A DNA stretch of 64,000 nt. Source: Ensifer sp. LC11 (GTDB taxonomy: Bacteria; Pseudomonadota; Alphaproteobacteria; Rhizobiales; Rhizobiaceae). Positions 1-8,573 of this stretch are shown piece after piece. A program made the position numbers and the translations under genes. Position 1 is the first letter of the stretch. Each line of letters opens with the position of its first letter. The stretch spans positions 1-64,000 of the forward strand of contig NZ_MBSO01000028.1 of NCBI RefSeq assembly GCF_001695835.1, in the 5' to 3' direction. The notes beneath the pieces were generated by a model. It made no database searches. It saw nothing but the letters and a program-made list of their open reading frames with translations, and was not told the DNA's origin.

Positions 1-102
1 CGAATGAAGCACTTCCGACGCTTCGCCACCCGATACGACCGCAGAACAATCCACTTCGAAGGCTTCGTCTATCTCCTCGCCGCAATGATCTGGCTGCGAT
101 GA
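1..102 (+). mobile_element. IS5-family transposase, C-terminal end (partial)
   Basis: An open frame runs in from before the window and stops at a TGA at 100-102. Its last residues include KHFRRFATRYDRR and a VYLLAAMIWLR ending, the usual end of IS5-family (IS427/IS1031-like) DDE transposases. Only about 33 residues are present, so the catalytic residues lie outside the window. The right end of the element must lie shortly after the stop, within roughly 103-132, because the next gene resumes coding homology there. The other end cannot be seen, so the terminal repeats and target duplication could not be checked. Confidence 0.75.
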
Positions 103-771
103 ATGTCGATTCGTCCTAGTGGACAGGATGTGAAAATCGCCCGCTATGCCGCCTCCAAGGACGCCACCTATGCGATGTTTGCCGGCGGCGGGCTCAAATG
201 GGCGGAGCGGCAGATCAAGAACGGGCGCTACCTGGTCGCACCCGGAACGGACGAGGCGGCACCTGATCTCACGGGGCTTGCGTGCGAATGGCGGCCTTTT
301 GCGAGCCGTCAGGGGCAGATCCTGTCGCTGCTGGTCGAGCCCACGGACGCGGTGAGCCCGGAACGCTTCGCCGCCCTTACGCGGGAGGTGATTGCCGTTT
401 TCGACGCGGGGCCGCGCCAGTCGCATCCGCTGCCCAATGAAATGGGCGTGCCGAAGGATGCGCGCGTGCACATCGAGCCCGAGCGCTGGGCGGGCGTCGC
501 CGCCAACTCGGATTTCCGCAAATACGACGACGGCCTGCGCCTGACGGTGGATTGCGCCGTCGAGCAGATCGATCGGGTCGAAGCGGTCCTCGCTCAGGCG
601 AAGATGCTCGGCGAAGTCAACTTCGGCCTGCACCGGCAGTCGCATGCGCTGATGACCTGCCTTGTGCCATCGGCCAGCCCGGACGCGCACTTGCATTTTC
701 TCGACGGCATGGACGGCGGCTATGCCAAGGCGGCCGAGATGATGGAGCCGGGCAAGCGCCTGGGCGGCTAA
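103..771 (+). pseudogene. DUF3095 protein, 5'-truncated by the IS
   Basis: The 222-residue frame reads like the C-terminal part of DUF3095 proteins, a family of unknown function that I recall as about 390 residues long. Family-like stretches include YAMFAGGGLKWAE near the start and FGLHRQSHALMTC near residue 180. The first ten or so residues probably come from the end of the insertion sequence, with true homology starting near position 133. Because the N-terminal half is missing and transposase sequence directly abuts it, I infer disruption by the IS5-family element. An ATG at 103 could still allow a short product to be made, but there is no convincing ribosome binding site within the IS end. 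Confidence 0.65.
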
Positions 772-786
772 AGCGCGTCGTGTTTT

Positions 787-905
787 CCCTCATCCCGGTG
801 CTCGTCACAGGGATCCAGCAGCGCCGCGTCTGCGGCGTCAAAAAGTCTTTTCAGCCCAAGGACTTGGGCTGGGCTGGATTCCTGTGACAGGCACAGGAAT
901 GAGGA
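787..905. repeat. Rhizobial intergenic inverted repeat
   Basis: Two arms of about 33 bp, 787-819 and 873-905, are imperfect reverse complements (gtgctcgtcacagggatcc against ggattcctgtgacaggcac). Between them lies a smaller hairpin, cagcccaag/cttgggctg, at 852-871. The layout resembles intergenic mosaic elements described in Rhizobium and Sinorhizobium. It fills most of the gap between the DUF3095 remnant and ohrR. Confidence 0.6.
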
Positions 906-989
906 TTCGAGGAATAGCCGGGCCCTGCCGCAACCGACGAAGCGCAGTCGGACTGCTGTCGTGTGCCGGGAAATCCCGGGTAAAACAGA

Positions 990-1014
990 ACGGGGCGGCA
1001 ACCAGCCGCCCCGT
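990..1014 (-). terminator. Rho-independent terminator of ohrR
   Basis: A perfect 10-bp stem, ACGGGGCGGC paired with GCCGCCCCGT around a 5-nt loop, lies 45 bp past the ohrR stop. Read on the minus strand it is followed by a T-rich stretch (TTCTGTTTT), as expected for an intrinsic terminator. Confidence 0.8.
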
Positions 1015-1058
1015 ATTCCTGCGGCCATTGCCAGGATTCCGCGCTGGGAAGACCGCCG

Positions 1059-1556
1059 TCAGTCCTTCGTGGACTTGGGCGATCCGGCCTGTGTTGCGCG
1101 CAGCAGGTTGTCGCGCAAGTTTGCGACCGACTGCTGCACGACCGGAAAATCGTCTCCCAATCCCGTGGCGTCGAGCAGGGCCGAGCCCGGTTCCGTATCG
1201 ACCAGCGCGCGGCCCGCCGTTGTCAGCGTGAGGCGCACCTGGCGTTCATCGGCCGGGTCGCGCCGGCGTTGCAGGTAACCGTCGGCTTCCAGCTTCTTCA
1301 GGATCGGCGTCAGCGTGTTCGATTCCAGGAACAGCTTTTCGCCGAGCAGGCCGACCGTCTGGTCGTCTTCCTCCGACAGCGCCACCAGGGTCACGTATTG
1401 GGTATAGGTGAGGCCGAGCTTGTCGAGCAGCGGCTTATAGGCGCGGCCGAAGGCGAGGTTTGCGGAGTAGATCGCAAAGCAGAGGAAGTTCGAGAGCTTC
1501 TTGTCGCCCTTTGCCGGCGCGGCCTGCGGACCATTCACTGTCTTGGACGTGGGCAT
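1059..1556 (-). CDS. ohrR: MarR-family organic peroxide sensor OhrR
   Basis: This 165-residue MarR-family winged-helix regulator lies divergent from ohr, the classical arrangement. The peroxide-sensing cysteine expected near the N-terminus is present at C26 in the motif NFLCFAIYSAN. The helix-turn-helix and wing follow, with GEKLFLESNTLTPILKKLE as recognition region and a D-x-R-x(3)-R-like wing sequence near DPADERQVRL. In the known family, oxidation of this cysteine by organic hydroperoxides releases the repressor from DNA and induces ohr. The start is an ATG with AAAAGGATAT upstream. Two matching palindromes between the two genes are the likely operators. The N-terminal extension of about 18 residues is slightly longer than in many homologues. 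Confidence 0.93.
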   Translation of the reverse strand: MPTSKTVNGPQAAPAKGDKKLSNFLCFAIYSANLAFGRAYKPLLDKLGLTYTQYVTLVALSEEDDQTVGLLGEKLFLESNTLTPILKKLEADGYLQRRRDPADERQVRLTLTTAGRALVDTEPGSALLDATGLGDDFPVVQQSVANLRDNLLRATQAGSPKSTKD

Positions 1557-1598
1557 AGGATATCCTTTTTTCCTTTTGTCTCGCTGGGTTTAGTATAG

Positions 1599-1610
1599 AT
1601 CGGATCCGAT
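1599..1610. promoter_or_regulatory. OhrR operator, ohrR-proximal
   Basis: A perfect 12-bp palindrome ATCGGATCCGAT followed by TAAA. The same palindrome recurs at 1671-1682, which supports a dimeric repressor binding both. It sits upstream of the ohr -35 box, on the side facing ohrR. Confidence 0.75.
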
Positions 1611-1625
1611 TAAATCGCAATGTTG

Positions 1626-1654
1626 TTGACAGGGGTATTTCGATCATCTATAAA
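1626..1654 (+). promoter_or_regulatory. ohr promoter (-35 and -10)
   Basis: TTGACA at 1626-1631 and TATAAA at 1649-1654 are separated by 17 bp, a near-consensus sigma-70 promoter pointing at ohr. The predicted transcription start, about 1661, lies just before the second palindrome, so a bound repressor would block initiation. Confidence 0.8.
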
Positions 1655-1669
1655 CATCGCATCCGCTTA

Positions 1670-1683
1670 AATCGGATCCGATT
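1670..1683. promoter_or_regulatory. OhrR operator, ohr-proximal
   Basis: Palindrome AATCGGATCCGATT, flanked by partly symmetrical TTAA and TAAAA. It contains the same core as the site at 1599-1610 and lies between the predicted ohr start site and the ohr ribosome binding site. Confidence 0.78.
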
Positions 1684-1709
1684 AAAAAATCAAACAGAGA
1701 GGAAATGAC

Positions 1710-2105
1710 ATGACCGCGAAGCTCGTTTTCACAGGCAAGACCCACAACACCGGCGGCCGCAACGGCGGCACCCGCAGCAATGACGGAACGCTTGAGCTGA
1801 AGCTCTCGCAGCCGCATCCGGCCGCCGAAAATCTTTTCGGTGCCGCCTGGTCGGCCTGTTACATCGGCGCGATCGAACTCGCCGCGCTGCAGCGCAAGGT
1901 GAAGCTCCCGGCCGGCCCCGAGGTCGAGACCGATATCAATCTGAGCGTCGACGAAGGTTCCTACTTCCTCAGCGCACGCCTCAATGTCAGCCTGCCGGGC
2001 CTCGACCGCGACGTCGCCCATGAGCTGATCCACGCCGCCCACGACATCTGCCCTTACTCCAAGGCGACGCGCGGCAACATCGACGTCGAGACCAATCTCG
2101 TCTGA
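1710..2105 (+). CDS. ohr: Organic hydroperoxide reductase Ohr
   Basis: A 131-residue OsmC/Ohr-family protein. Ohr enzymes reduce organic hydroperoxides in the cytoplasm with a reactive cysteine pair. Both are present: C50 in LFGAAWSACYIGA and C114 in AHDICPYSKATRGN. The length is close to the usual 140 residues. A good ribosome binding site (GAGAGGAAATGAC) precedes the ATG. Expression is expected to be controlled by the divergent OhrR through the two palindromes upstream. Confidence 0.95.
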   Translation: MTAKLVFTGKTHNTGGRNGGTRSNDGTLELKLSQPHPAAENLFGAAWSACYIGAIELAALQRKVKLPAGPEVETDINLSVDEGSYFLSARLNVSLPGLDRDVAHELIHAAHDICPYSKATRGNIDVETNLV

Positions 2106-2131
2106 GACCCTTAAGAAAAGCTTTTGATATC

Positions 2132-2176
2132 ATCGGGATGTGCCGGCCTGGAGAACCAGCCGCGGCGCATCCCGAT
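2132..2176 (+). terminator. Hairpin after ohr
   Basis: ATCGGGATGTGCCGGCCTGG pairs imperfectly with the stretch at 2156-2176 (ccagccgcggcgcatcccgat) around a 5-nt loop. It lies 26 bp past the ohr stop and is followed by GCGTTTTC, so it may act as the ohr terminator. It could also be a dispersed palindromic repeat. Confidence 0.5.
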
Positions 2177-2640
2177 AGCGTTTTCAGGCTCAGTGTTCGA
2201 TCGTCCGACACGCCGGCCGGTGGCTGGCGAGGGATGATTGAAGTTCGCGTCCGGCGTGGCCTCACGGGAATGTAATTTGGCCGATCGTCCCCCTTGTTGG
2301 TATTTTCGCACCTTCGCATGTACGGGGGACGGCTGCGGCCGATGATGGCATGCCTCACAATCAAGTTCGGCTGCGGCATCGCCCTGTGCGGCGCCTGCGC
2401 GGTGGATGGCGGCGGGCTGCCCGTCTGCTCCTGCGTCAGGCCGGTTGCTGCACCATTCATTCGACACACTTCGCGAAGCGCGGGGACCGCAGCCGTGGAC
2501 CTTCGACCACGCTTTTAACAGTTACGCACTTTACCGGACCACGAGCGTCATGTTTCCTTGATGGACAAGGGAAGACCGGTTGACGGAGTGATCCAAGGCA
2601 GATTGGCGACATCGCGCCCTGGCGGCGCGCACATACGACT
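2177..2640. other. Gap without a convincing gene
   Basis: Short frames on both strands have no ribosome binding site, no recognisable family and an arginine- and proline-rich out-of-frame composition. I see no RNA gene or repeat here. The last 100 bp may hold the promoter of the DUF1254 gene. Confidence 0.5.
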
Positions 2641-2683
2641 TCAGGGAGCGAGAATGACAAAGCAGTCCGACAATCCCTTGATA

Positions 2684-2775
2684 ACGACTGGGCCCTTGAT
2701 AGTGACTGGGCCCTCGAAAACGACCGGGCCCATGGAAAAGGCCGGGCCCTTGGAAAAGACCAGGGCCCCTGGAGA
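2684..2775 (+). repeat. 18-bp tandem repeat with one-base slip, 5' end of DUF1254 gene
   Basis: GGGCCC occurs at 2690, 2708, 2726, 2744 and 2763: three steps of 18 bp and then one of 19. Read from the ATG at 2654, which has a good GGGAG site at 2644-2648, the repeats encode [18 protein letters not shown] and AGPLEK. Without the extra base (A2762) the frame would continue as TGPLE and then [10 protein letters not shown], joining the Tat signal of the downstream gene. Confidence 0.75.
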
Positions 2776-4295
2776 TGAGCCGGCGCGACATGATGAAGGG
2801 CGGGATCGGCGCGGCATCGCTTGCGGCGATCGGTGCCGGTGCGGCGTTGCCCGCGGCCGTAACGGCCGCCTCGCTCGCTGCCTCGGCCGATCCGGCGCTC
2901 GCGCAGCAGGCCCTGGGGCCGGGCGCACCGACCCTGCCGGTCACCGGAGTCCACATGCATCCGGGCTATGCCCGCACGATTGCGCAAATGGCCTATGTCT
3001 GGGGCTGGCCGATCGTCAACATGCTGAACCGCAAGGCCAGGATCACCCAGGCGCCGAGCCCGGGGCTGCTCGGCGGCATTCTGCCCGTGGCGCCACGCGG
3101 CCAGGTGGGCATGCTGCACGACTATATCGAGCCTTCGCAAACCTTCGTCACATGCCCCAACCAGGACGTCATCTATGGCCTTGGTTTCTTTGAGCTGGAC
3201 GATGAGCCGGTGGTGGCGCAGGTGCCCGACTTCGGCGACCGGTTCTGGATCTATGCGCTTTACGATGCGCGCACCGACCAGTTCGGCCAACTTGGCAAGC
3301 CCTATGACACCAAGCCCGGTTTCTACCTGCTCGTCGGGCCTGATTGGGACGGCCTGAAGCCCGCCGGTATCAGCGAGGTCATCCGCTCACCGACGTCGCT
3401 CGCCAACGCCATCCCCCGCATCTTCCAGGACGATACGGGGGAGGACAATCGCGAGCTGCAGCCATTGATCAACCAGGTGGTCTTCTATCCGCTCAGGGAC
3501 TTCACCGGCGAGATGAAGACGATTGAATGGGCCAAGCTTGCGGACATTCGCGTGCCGCCATCGGACGACGATGCCGGCGGAGGCGAAACGAAGTGGGTGG
3601 TGCCGGAGACATTCTTCAAACAGTTCGCCGATGCAGTGGCTGCGGCCGATCCGTTGCCGGGCGAGGAGGCGCTTTATGCGCAGTTCCGCCTGCTCATCGA
3701 TGCGGCGGCCAGGGATCCGGAGCTGGAGCAGATGCTGGTCGATACCGCGATCGAGACGGAGGAAAAGGTGATCGCGCCCTTCTTCGATTGGCAACGCAAC
3801 GGGCTTCCCGCCGGCAATGGCTGGAACCGCTCAGTCAACAATGCGCAATGGGGGATCGACTACTTCAACCGGACCGGAACGGCCAAGTCGAACATGTTCG
3901 ACAACCGCCCCAACGAGACGCAGTATTTCTACACCGACTTCGACGGTGCAGGCGACCAGCTGACCGGCGTCAAGCTCTACGAAGTGACCTTCGCAGCCGG
4001 CGAGGATCCGCCCGTCAACGGCTTCTGGTCGCTGACCCTCTACAACGACAAGCACCTGTTTCACGCCAATGAGATCGAGCGCTATTCGATCGGCACCAAG
4101 AACAGGAAGCTGAAGCGCAACGCCGACGGCTCGCTGACGATCTATGTGAGCGCCGAGCGACCCGGCGGCGACAAGGACAGCAACTGGCTGCCGGCTCCCC
4201 ACGGCATCTTCTCGCTCTATATCCGCGCCTATTGGGGCAAGGAGGGCATTCTCGACGGGTCCTGGCAGCCGCCGAAGATCACGGTGGCGCAGTGA
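2775..4295 (+). CDS. DUF1254/DUF1214 protein with Tat-type signal
   Basis: A 506-residue protein opening with a twin-arginine signal (SRRDMMKGG, then an Ala-rich core and ALAQQA). The N-terminal DUF1254 domain covers roughly residues 60-200. The C-terminal DUF1214 domain, with [12 protein letters not shown] and an [11 protein letters not shown] region, fills the last 120 residues. Proteins of this pair of domains are exported and widespread, but their biochemical role is not established. The ATG at 2775 has GGAG directly abutting it, too close for a good ribosome binding site. A better start with a proper site is the ATG at 2654 in another frame, so the present sequence looks frameshifted by one base at 2762. 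The gene may be off, translated inefficiently from 2775, or phase-variable; a sequencing error is also possible. Confidence 0.85.
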   Translation: MSRRDMMKGGIGAASLAAIGAGAALPAAVTAASLAASADPALAQQALGPGAPTLPVTGVHMHPGYARTIAQMAYVWGWPIVNMLNRKARITQAPSPGLLGGILPVAPRGQVGMLHDYIEPSQTFVTCPNQDVIYGLGFFELDDEPVVAQVPDFGDRFWIYALYDARTDQFGQLGKPYDTKPGFYLLVGPDWDGLKPAGISEVIRSPTSLANAIPRIFQDDTGEDNRELQPLINQVVFYPLRDFTGEMKTIEWAKLADIRVPPSDDDAGGGETKWVVPETFFKQFADAVAAADPLPGEEALYAQFRLLIDAAARDPELEQMLVDTAIETEEKVIAPFFDWQRNGLPAGNGWNRSVNNAQWGIDYFNRTGTAKSNMFDNRPNETQYFYTDFDGAGDQLTGVKLYEVTFAAGEDPPVNGFWSLTLYNDKHLFHANEIERYSIGTKNRKLKRNADGSLTIYVSAERPGGDKDSNWLPAPHGIFSLYIRAYWGKEGILDGSWQPPKITVAQ

Positions 4296-4412
4296 CTGTC
4301 GGGCAAGTGGCTCCGTCGCACCGACCGGGCCAGCTGTTCGCTTGTCGAAAGCTTCGGCGCAGGCCGGCACGTCGCGGTTTCCTTTTCGCGCGCCTTAGAT
4401 CATTGAAATTAC

Positions 4413-4456
4413 GCAATTCCGGACGGAAAACCGTTTCACACTTTTCCTGGAATTGC
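4413..4456. repeat. 44-bp GCAATTCC/GGAATTGC element, single copy
   Basis: It starts GCAATTCC and ends with the exact reverse complement GGAATTGC, enclosing GGACGGAAAACCGTTTC and CACTTTTCCT. The same element occurs five times at 6169-6439 and once at 50875-50918. It lies between the DUF1254 gene and the convergent CYTH-CHAD gene. Confidence 0.85.
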
Positions 4457-4479
4457 TCACTGAATGGCGGTCTTGCCTG

Positions 4480-5943
4480 TCAACGCCAGAAGCGTTTGAC
4501 GTCGATCACGTCGTCCAGGGCGCCTTGTGCGCGGTCGATCAGTTTGCCCTTGTCGGCGTGCACGGTCAGCGTTTCAGCGTCCGGGTGATCTTCCAGACCC
4601 ATTTCGCCGAGCACGAGAGGTCCGGAGACGAGGTCGTTGAGGGTGCCGAGCTGGTCCTGCAGCGCGGTCATGGCGCTGATGAAGCGCTTGTGGCGCCGTA
4701 CGCCGCGTTTGTCGTCGAACAGCGCGGCGAAGAACTCGGCCGCATAGCGCAGCTTCTTGGCATCCTTGCGAGCCTCGTGCCGCTCCTCATCGCTGACCTT
4801 GGCGAGTGCGCGGCCATGTTTCTTGAGCTTCCTGCGCTCGCGGTCGAGCACCGCTTCGGCGAAGTCGACCGCCGAGCGATCGCGCAGCTCGGCCGGTGGC
4901 GTCGATTGATACGCGCCGCAATGCAGCCACTCGTGAAGATCGAGCAGGAGGGCGCGACCGCGAGCGCCGTCGAGAGCCGAAAAGACGTCGACATAGCGGG
5001 CGGCGCGCGCCGTCTGCAGGCGCTCGAACAGTTCCGGTTCCGGCTCACGCGTCAGAAGAACATCGACATCGCGGGCCTTGCCGAACTCGCCGGCCAGCCA
5101 TTTCAGCTCGCCCTTGATGCGCTGGCTTTCGTCGTCCTGCAGGATGTCCCTGTAGAGCGAGACGGCCGAGCGCAGGCGGCGAAGGGCAACGCGCGCCTGA
5201 TGCAGCGCCTCCGGGTTCTGGCGCATGCGCAGCACGTCCTCGTTCAGACGGAAGTGGCGCAGGCAGGCAAGCGCGATCGTCCGGAAGCTCGTCGTCACCC
5301 GCATCTCGCGATCAAGCTCGACCGGCTCGGCCTTGAAGACGGTCTGCTGCGCATCGATCAGGCGAAAGCCGCGCTCGGCCTTGGACATGACGCCGAAGCG
5401 GATGGGGACGACGGCTTCGATCCGGCGTGCCAGCGTGAAGAGCGCCTGCGGGTCGCCGCCCTTCAGCTCGAGCTCGATTTCGCCGATCGCCGTCCGGCGG
5501 CTGCCTGATGTGATCGCGCCGCGGTCGAGCACGGCCTCGATCCTTGTGCCGTCCTGGTCCATGTCCCAGGTGGTCCGCTCGACCTCGACGGTGAACTGCG
5601 GTTCCAGGTCGCCCGGTCTGAGGTCGAACTCGGCGGCAAGCGGGGTGGTGTGGCCGACGACCGGTTCGTCGGCGACAAGCGGCTGCTCCCATTCGGGCCG
5701 CGCGTATACCGACGCGCTCGGGCCGGTCGCCTTTATCGTTTGGGTGCGCGCCGCGCCAACCGTGCGGATGCGCAGGGTGAAACCCGATTGAAAGAGGTCA
5801 CGGCCGCGCGTGTCGAAATAGACGGATCGCTGCTGTTCGACGCTTGCCGGTTCGCCAAGGAGGCCGGACGCTTCGAAGCGGTCAAGATCGTCGGGGGAGA
5901 GCTCAAGCTTGAGTTCTATTTCGGTGTTCAAACCATCCTCCAT
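4480..5943 (-). CDS. CYTH and CHAD domain protein (inorganic triphosphatase-like)
   Basis: A 487-residue protein. The N-terminal CYTH domain opens with the ExExK signature (EIELKLEL) and continues to about residue 200, with further acidic/basic beta-strand motifs such as VEVERTTWDMD and EIELELKGG. CYTH proteins bind triphosphates and divalent metal; YgiF-type members hydrolyse inorganic triphosphate. The rest is a CHAD domain of helices rich in conserved His, Arg and Lys (HQARVALRRLRS, RHEARKDAKKLRYAAEFF), thought to bind polyphosphate. The start chosen is the ATG giving MEDGLNTEIEL, which places the signature close to the N-terminus as in the family; an upstream in-frame ATG at 5979 adds 12 residues. 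It is a single-gene unit flanked by the 44-bp repeats on both sides. Confidence 0.9.
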   Translation of the reverse strand: MEDGLNTEIELKLELSPDDLDRFEASGLLGEPASVEQQRSVYFDTRGRDLFQSGFTLRIRTVGAARTQTIKATGPSASVYARPEWEQPLVADEPVVGHTTPLAAEFDLRPGDLEPQFTVEVERTTWDMDQDGTRIEAVLDRGAITSGSRRTAIGEIELELKGGDPQALFTLARRIEAVVPIRFGVMSKAERGFRLIDAQQTVFKAEPVELDREMRVTTSFRTIALACLRHFRLNEDVLRMRQNPEALHQARVALRRLRSAVSLYRDILQDDESQRIKGELKWLAGEFGKARDVDVLLTREPEPELFERLQTARAARYVDVFSALDGARGRALLLDLHEWLHCGAYQSTPPAELRDRSAVDFAEAVLDRERRKLKKHGRALAKVSDEERHEARKDAKKLRYAAEFFAALFDDKRGVRRHKRFISAMTALQDQLGTLNDLVSGPLVLGEMGLEDHPDAETLTVHADKGKLIDRAQGALDDVIDVKRFWR

Positions 5944-6168
5944 GAGCGCAAGGGCAATGTCATAACGCCATATGAGCACATTGGTTCATGGTTTGAATGA
6001 CATAGATCACGCTCTGAGCGATGGAAGGCCAAGCCTTGACGAGCCGCGCGGTGGCACGCTTGCGACGCCTGGCTGCACACCCCCCGCACACTCAAGGAAA
6101 TCAGGCTCGGCATCTGCGGCTCAATGTCCAGGTGATTTCGCCGAAACGACCTAACTCTTTGTAACGGC

Positions 6169-6439
6169 GCAATTCCATACGGAAAACCGCTTCACACTTT
6201 TCCTGGAATTGCTTTTTCAATGGCCGCAATTCCGGACGGAAAACCGCTTCGCACTTTTCCTGGAATTGCTTTTTTAAGGGACGCAATTCCGGACGGAAAA
6301 CCGCTTCGCACTTTTCCTGGAATTGCTTTTTCAATGGCCGCAATTCCGGACGGAAAACCGCTTCGCACTTTTCCTGGAATTGCTTTTTAAGGGCCGCAAT
6401 TTCGGACGGAAAACCGTTTCACACTTTTCCTGAAATTGC
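6169..6439. repeat. Five-copy array of the 44-bp element
   Basis: Copies at 6169-6212, 6226-6269, 6283-6326, 6340-6383 and 6396-6439 follow each other with a period of 57, 57, 57 and 56 bp. Each begins GCAATTCC (last copy GCAATTTC) and ends GGAATTGC (last copy GAAATTGC), separated by short tgctttttcaatggcc-like linkers. On the minus strand the array is open and would encode repeated LKKQFQEKCEAVFRPELRP, which I regard as a by-product. The array fills the gap between the CYTH-CHAD gene and the next operon. Confidence 0.9.
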
Positions 6440-6476
6440 TCTAAGCTCCCGGCATTTCATGCCACGGAATTGATAA

Positions 6477-7583
6477 ATGTCGCTTCGTCTTGCCACCTTC
6501 AATATCGAAAACCTTCTGAGCCGCTTCGACTTCTCCGGCTTTCGCAACCAGCTGAAGCAGGATCGGGTGCTCCGGCTCTTCGACGTGAAGACGGAAGCCG
6601 AGTATCAGCGGCTGGAGGAAGCGCGCACCATCGCGCATACGGATGATACCAGGCAGATGTCGGCGCTTGCCATTGCCGATTGCGACGCGGATATCCTGTG
6701 CCTTCAGGAAGCCGACAACATGGCCTCATTGCAGGCCTTCGAATACAACTATCTCTTCCGCATGGTCGGCAACGGCTACCGCCAGAAATACTTGATCGAG
6801 GGCAATGATTCGCGCGGGATCGATGTCGCCGTGCTGATGCGCGAGGAGACGCGCGACGGCCAGCCGATCGAGTGCCTGGAGGTCAAGAGCCATGCGGGGC
6901 TGACCTATGAGGACCTCGACCTCTTCAACGACCAGATCGCGCTCACCAACCGGCCGGCCGACCGGATCTTCAAGCGCGACTGCCTGGAGCTGGATTTGAG
7001 GATCGGCGGGCGGCCGCTGACGCTCTATGTCGTTCACTTCAAGTCCATGGGCCCGGCGCGCGAAGGGCTCGACGGACGGCAGGCGACGATGCCGCTGCGC
7101 GTGGCAGAAGCGAGCGCCGTGCGCCACATCATCGAAAGCCGCTTCGGCCGCGGAAAGACCGCCGACAAGATGTTTGCGATCTGCGGCGACATGAACGACT
7201 ACCAGGAGAAGGTGAACATCCTCGGAGACCGGCGCAACGGCTACCAGTTCGTGCCGCACGAGGAAGCGTCGAGCTCGCTCGACGTCTTCAGCCATGACGG
7301 CTTTGCCGAAAACCCGATGCTGCGCCGGCCCGTGCTTGACCGCTGGACGCTGTTTCACAGCCGCGGGCCGCAGGAGCGGCATCTCTGCCAGCTCGACTAT
7401 ATCTGGCTGTCGCCCGCCCTTGCCGAGCGCAACGCAACCCAGGTGCCGGAGGTCATCCGCGGCGGGCAACCGTTCCGCACGATCTTTCCGCCGGAACTGG
7501 AGGTGGAGCGCTACCCGCGCACCGGCTGGGATCGGCCGAAGGCGTCGGACCATTGCCCCGTGGCGATTACCCTGGACGTATGA
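6477..7583 (+). CDS. Endonuclease/exonuclease/phosphatase family protein
   Basis: A 368-residue EEP-fold hydrolase. The metal-binding asparagine and glutamate are visible in LATFNIENLLSRFD near the start and CLQEADN near residue 85. The later motifs VVHFKSMGP, CGDMNDYQE and a final ASDHCPVAITL supply the catalytic histidine, aspartate and asparagine. There is no signal peptide, so it is probably cytoplasmic; substrate (nucleic acid or phosphoester) cannot be told from sequence. It overlaps the following NUDIX gene by ATGA, so the two are probably translationally coupled. Confidence 0.9.
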   Translation: MSLRLATFNIENLLSRFDFSGFRNQLKQDRVLRLFDVKTEAEYQRLEEARTIAHTDDTRQMSALAIADCDADILCLQEADNMASLQAFEYNYLFRMVGNGYRQKYLIEGNDSRGIDVAVLMREETRDGQPIECLEVKSHAGLTYEDLDLFNDQIALTNRPADRIFKRDCLELDLRIGGRPLTLYVVHFKSMGPAREGLDGRQATMPLRVAEASAVRHIIESRFGRGKTADKMFAICGDMNDYQEKVNILGDRRNGYQFVPHEEASSSLDVFSHDGFAENPMLRRPVLDRWTLFHSRGPQERHLCQLDYIWLSPALAERNATQVPEVIRGGQPFRTIFPPELEVERYPRTGWDRPKASDHCPVAITLDV

Positions 7584-8326
7584 TGATGAGCGCTCTTCAA
7601 AGCAACACGGGGGAGTGGCCGGCCGAGGGCGAGATCATTCCGATTTCGGATGTCGATATCCGCGTCAATGGTGCGGCGCATCCGTTTCATCTGGAAGAGG
7701 CGGGACGGGCGCAGGAGAACTGGGAAAAGGAGATCGCCGCCAATCCGCATCTCTTCGATGGCCGCATGGTGCTGCAGCGGGCGCTTCGGATCGAGGACGG
7801 CCAGATCCGCGGCGAGGGGCATGTGGTGCCCTATTCGACCTTTCTCTGGTGGCGCAAGACCAGGGAGGAGGGCGCCTTCCACCTCTTCGCCATGCCGGCG
7901 ATCCTTTCGTCCGACGGCGCGCTGATACTCGTGCGCATGGGGGCGCACACCGCCAATCCGGGGCGCGTCTACAGCCCCTCAGGCTCGCTCGAGCCTGACG
8001 ACGTGATCGAAGGGCGCTGCGACATCGCGGGCAATATCCGCCGCGAGGCGCTGGAAGAAACCGGGATCGATCTTGCGCTTGGCGTCGCCGAGCCCGGCTA
8101 TCATCTCTTGCACATGGCGCGGGCGGTGACGGTTATTCGCATCTACCATTGCCCGGAAACGGCTGAGGCACTGGTGGCGCGCGTGGCGGCGCATATCGCG
8201 GCCGATCCCGAGCCGGAGATCGATGAGGCGATCGCGGTCTTCGGGCCGGACCCCGCAGCGTACAACTATCCGCCGTTCATACCGCCGATCCTCACATGGC
8301 TGTTTGGCGAGCGCCGGCTGCGCTGA
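7580..8326 (+). CDS. NUDIX hydrolase
   Basis: A 248-residue protein starting with the ATG that overlaps the stop of the EEP gene (ATGA at 7580-7583). A Nudix-box-like stretch, GSLEPDDVIEG followed by RREALEETGIDL, lies near residues 135-165, with the REALEET core intact. Nudix enzymes cleave nucleoside diphosphates linked to another group. Together with the EEP neighbour this suggests a two-gene operon of phosphoester/pyrophosphate hydrolases; the substrate is unknown. Confidence 0.88.
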   Translation: MMMSALQSNTGEWPAEGEIIPISDVDIRVNGAAHPFHLEEAGRAQENWEKEIAANPHLFDGRMVLQRALRIEDGQIRGEGHVVPYSTFLWWRKTREEGAFHLFAMPAILSSDGALILVRMGAHTANPGRVYSPSGSLEPDDVIEGRCDIAGNIRREALEETGIDLALGVAEPGYHLLHMARAVTVIRIYHCPETAEALVARVAAHIAADPEPEIDEAIAVFGPDPAAYNYPPFIPPILTWLFGERRLR

Positions 8327-8573
8327 TCTTCAAAAAAGTGCTGTATGTCGTTGTTTTTGCCGAAGATTTGGCGCGTTCGCTACGGCAAAAGCCGTCGCAC
8401 GGGGCAGTCGGTTGCGGTTTGGATGATCCGCACGCGCCACCCCGTGGGCGCTGACCGCCGGTGAGCAGGTCGCGAGAAATCGTGACTGTGCGTAACCGCG
8501 TGTCGGCGCTTTTGCCCTTGCCGCCCGCGCCCCGGCATTGCAAAGTTTGGCGCATATTCGCAAGGGGACATGA

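Noticed and set aside
787-905. CRISPR-like repeat
   Set aside because: Only one inverted-repeat pair, no spaced direct repeats and no cas genes anywhere in the window.
6101-6343. Minus-strand frame encoding a repeated LKKQFQEKCEAVFRPE peptide
   Set aside because: It coincides with the tandem 44-bp repeat array, has no ribosome binding site, and single copies of the same element elsewhere are not in frames. I treat it as a by-product of a DNA repeat.
6169-6439. CRISPR array
   Set aside because: Repeats of 44 bp at a 57-bp period leave linkers of only 12-13 bp that are themselves similar, not unique spacers, and no cas genes are present.
8327-8573. Regulatory RNA or riboswitch before the PhzF gene
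   Set aside because: I saw some short stems but no recognisable aptamer pattern or terminator pair.
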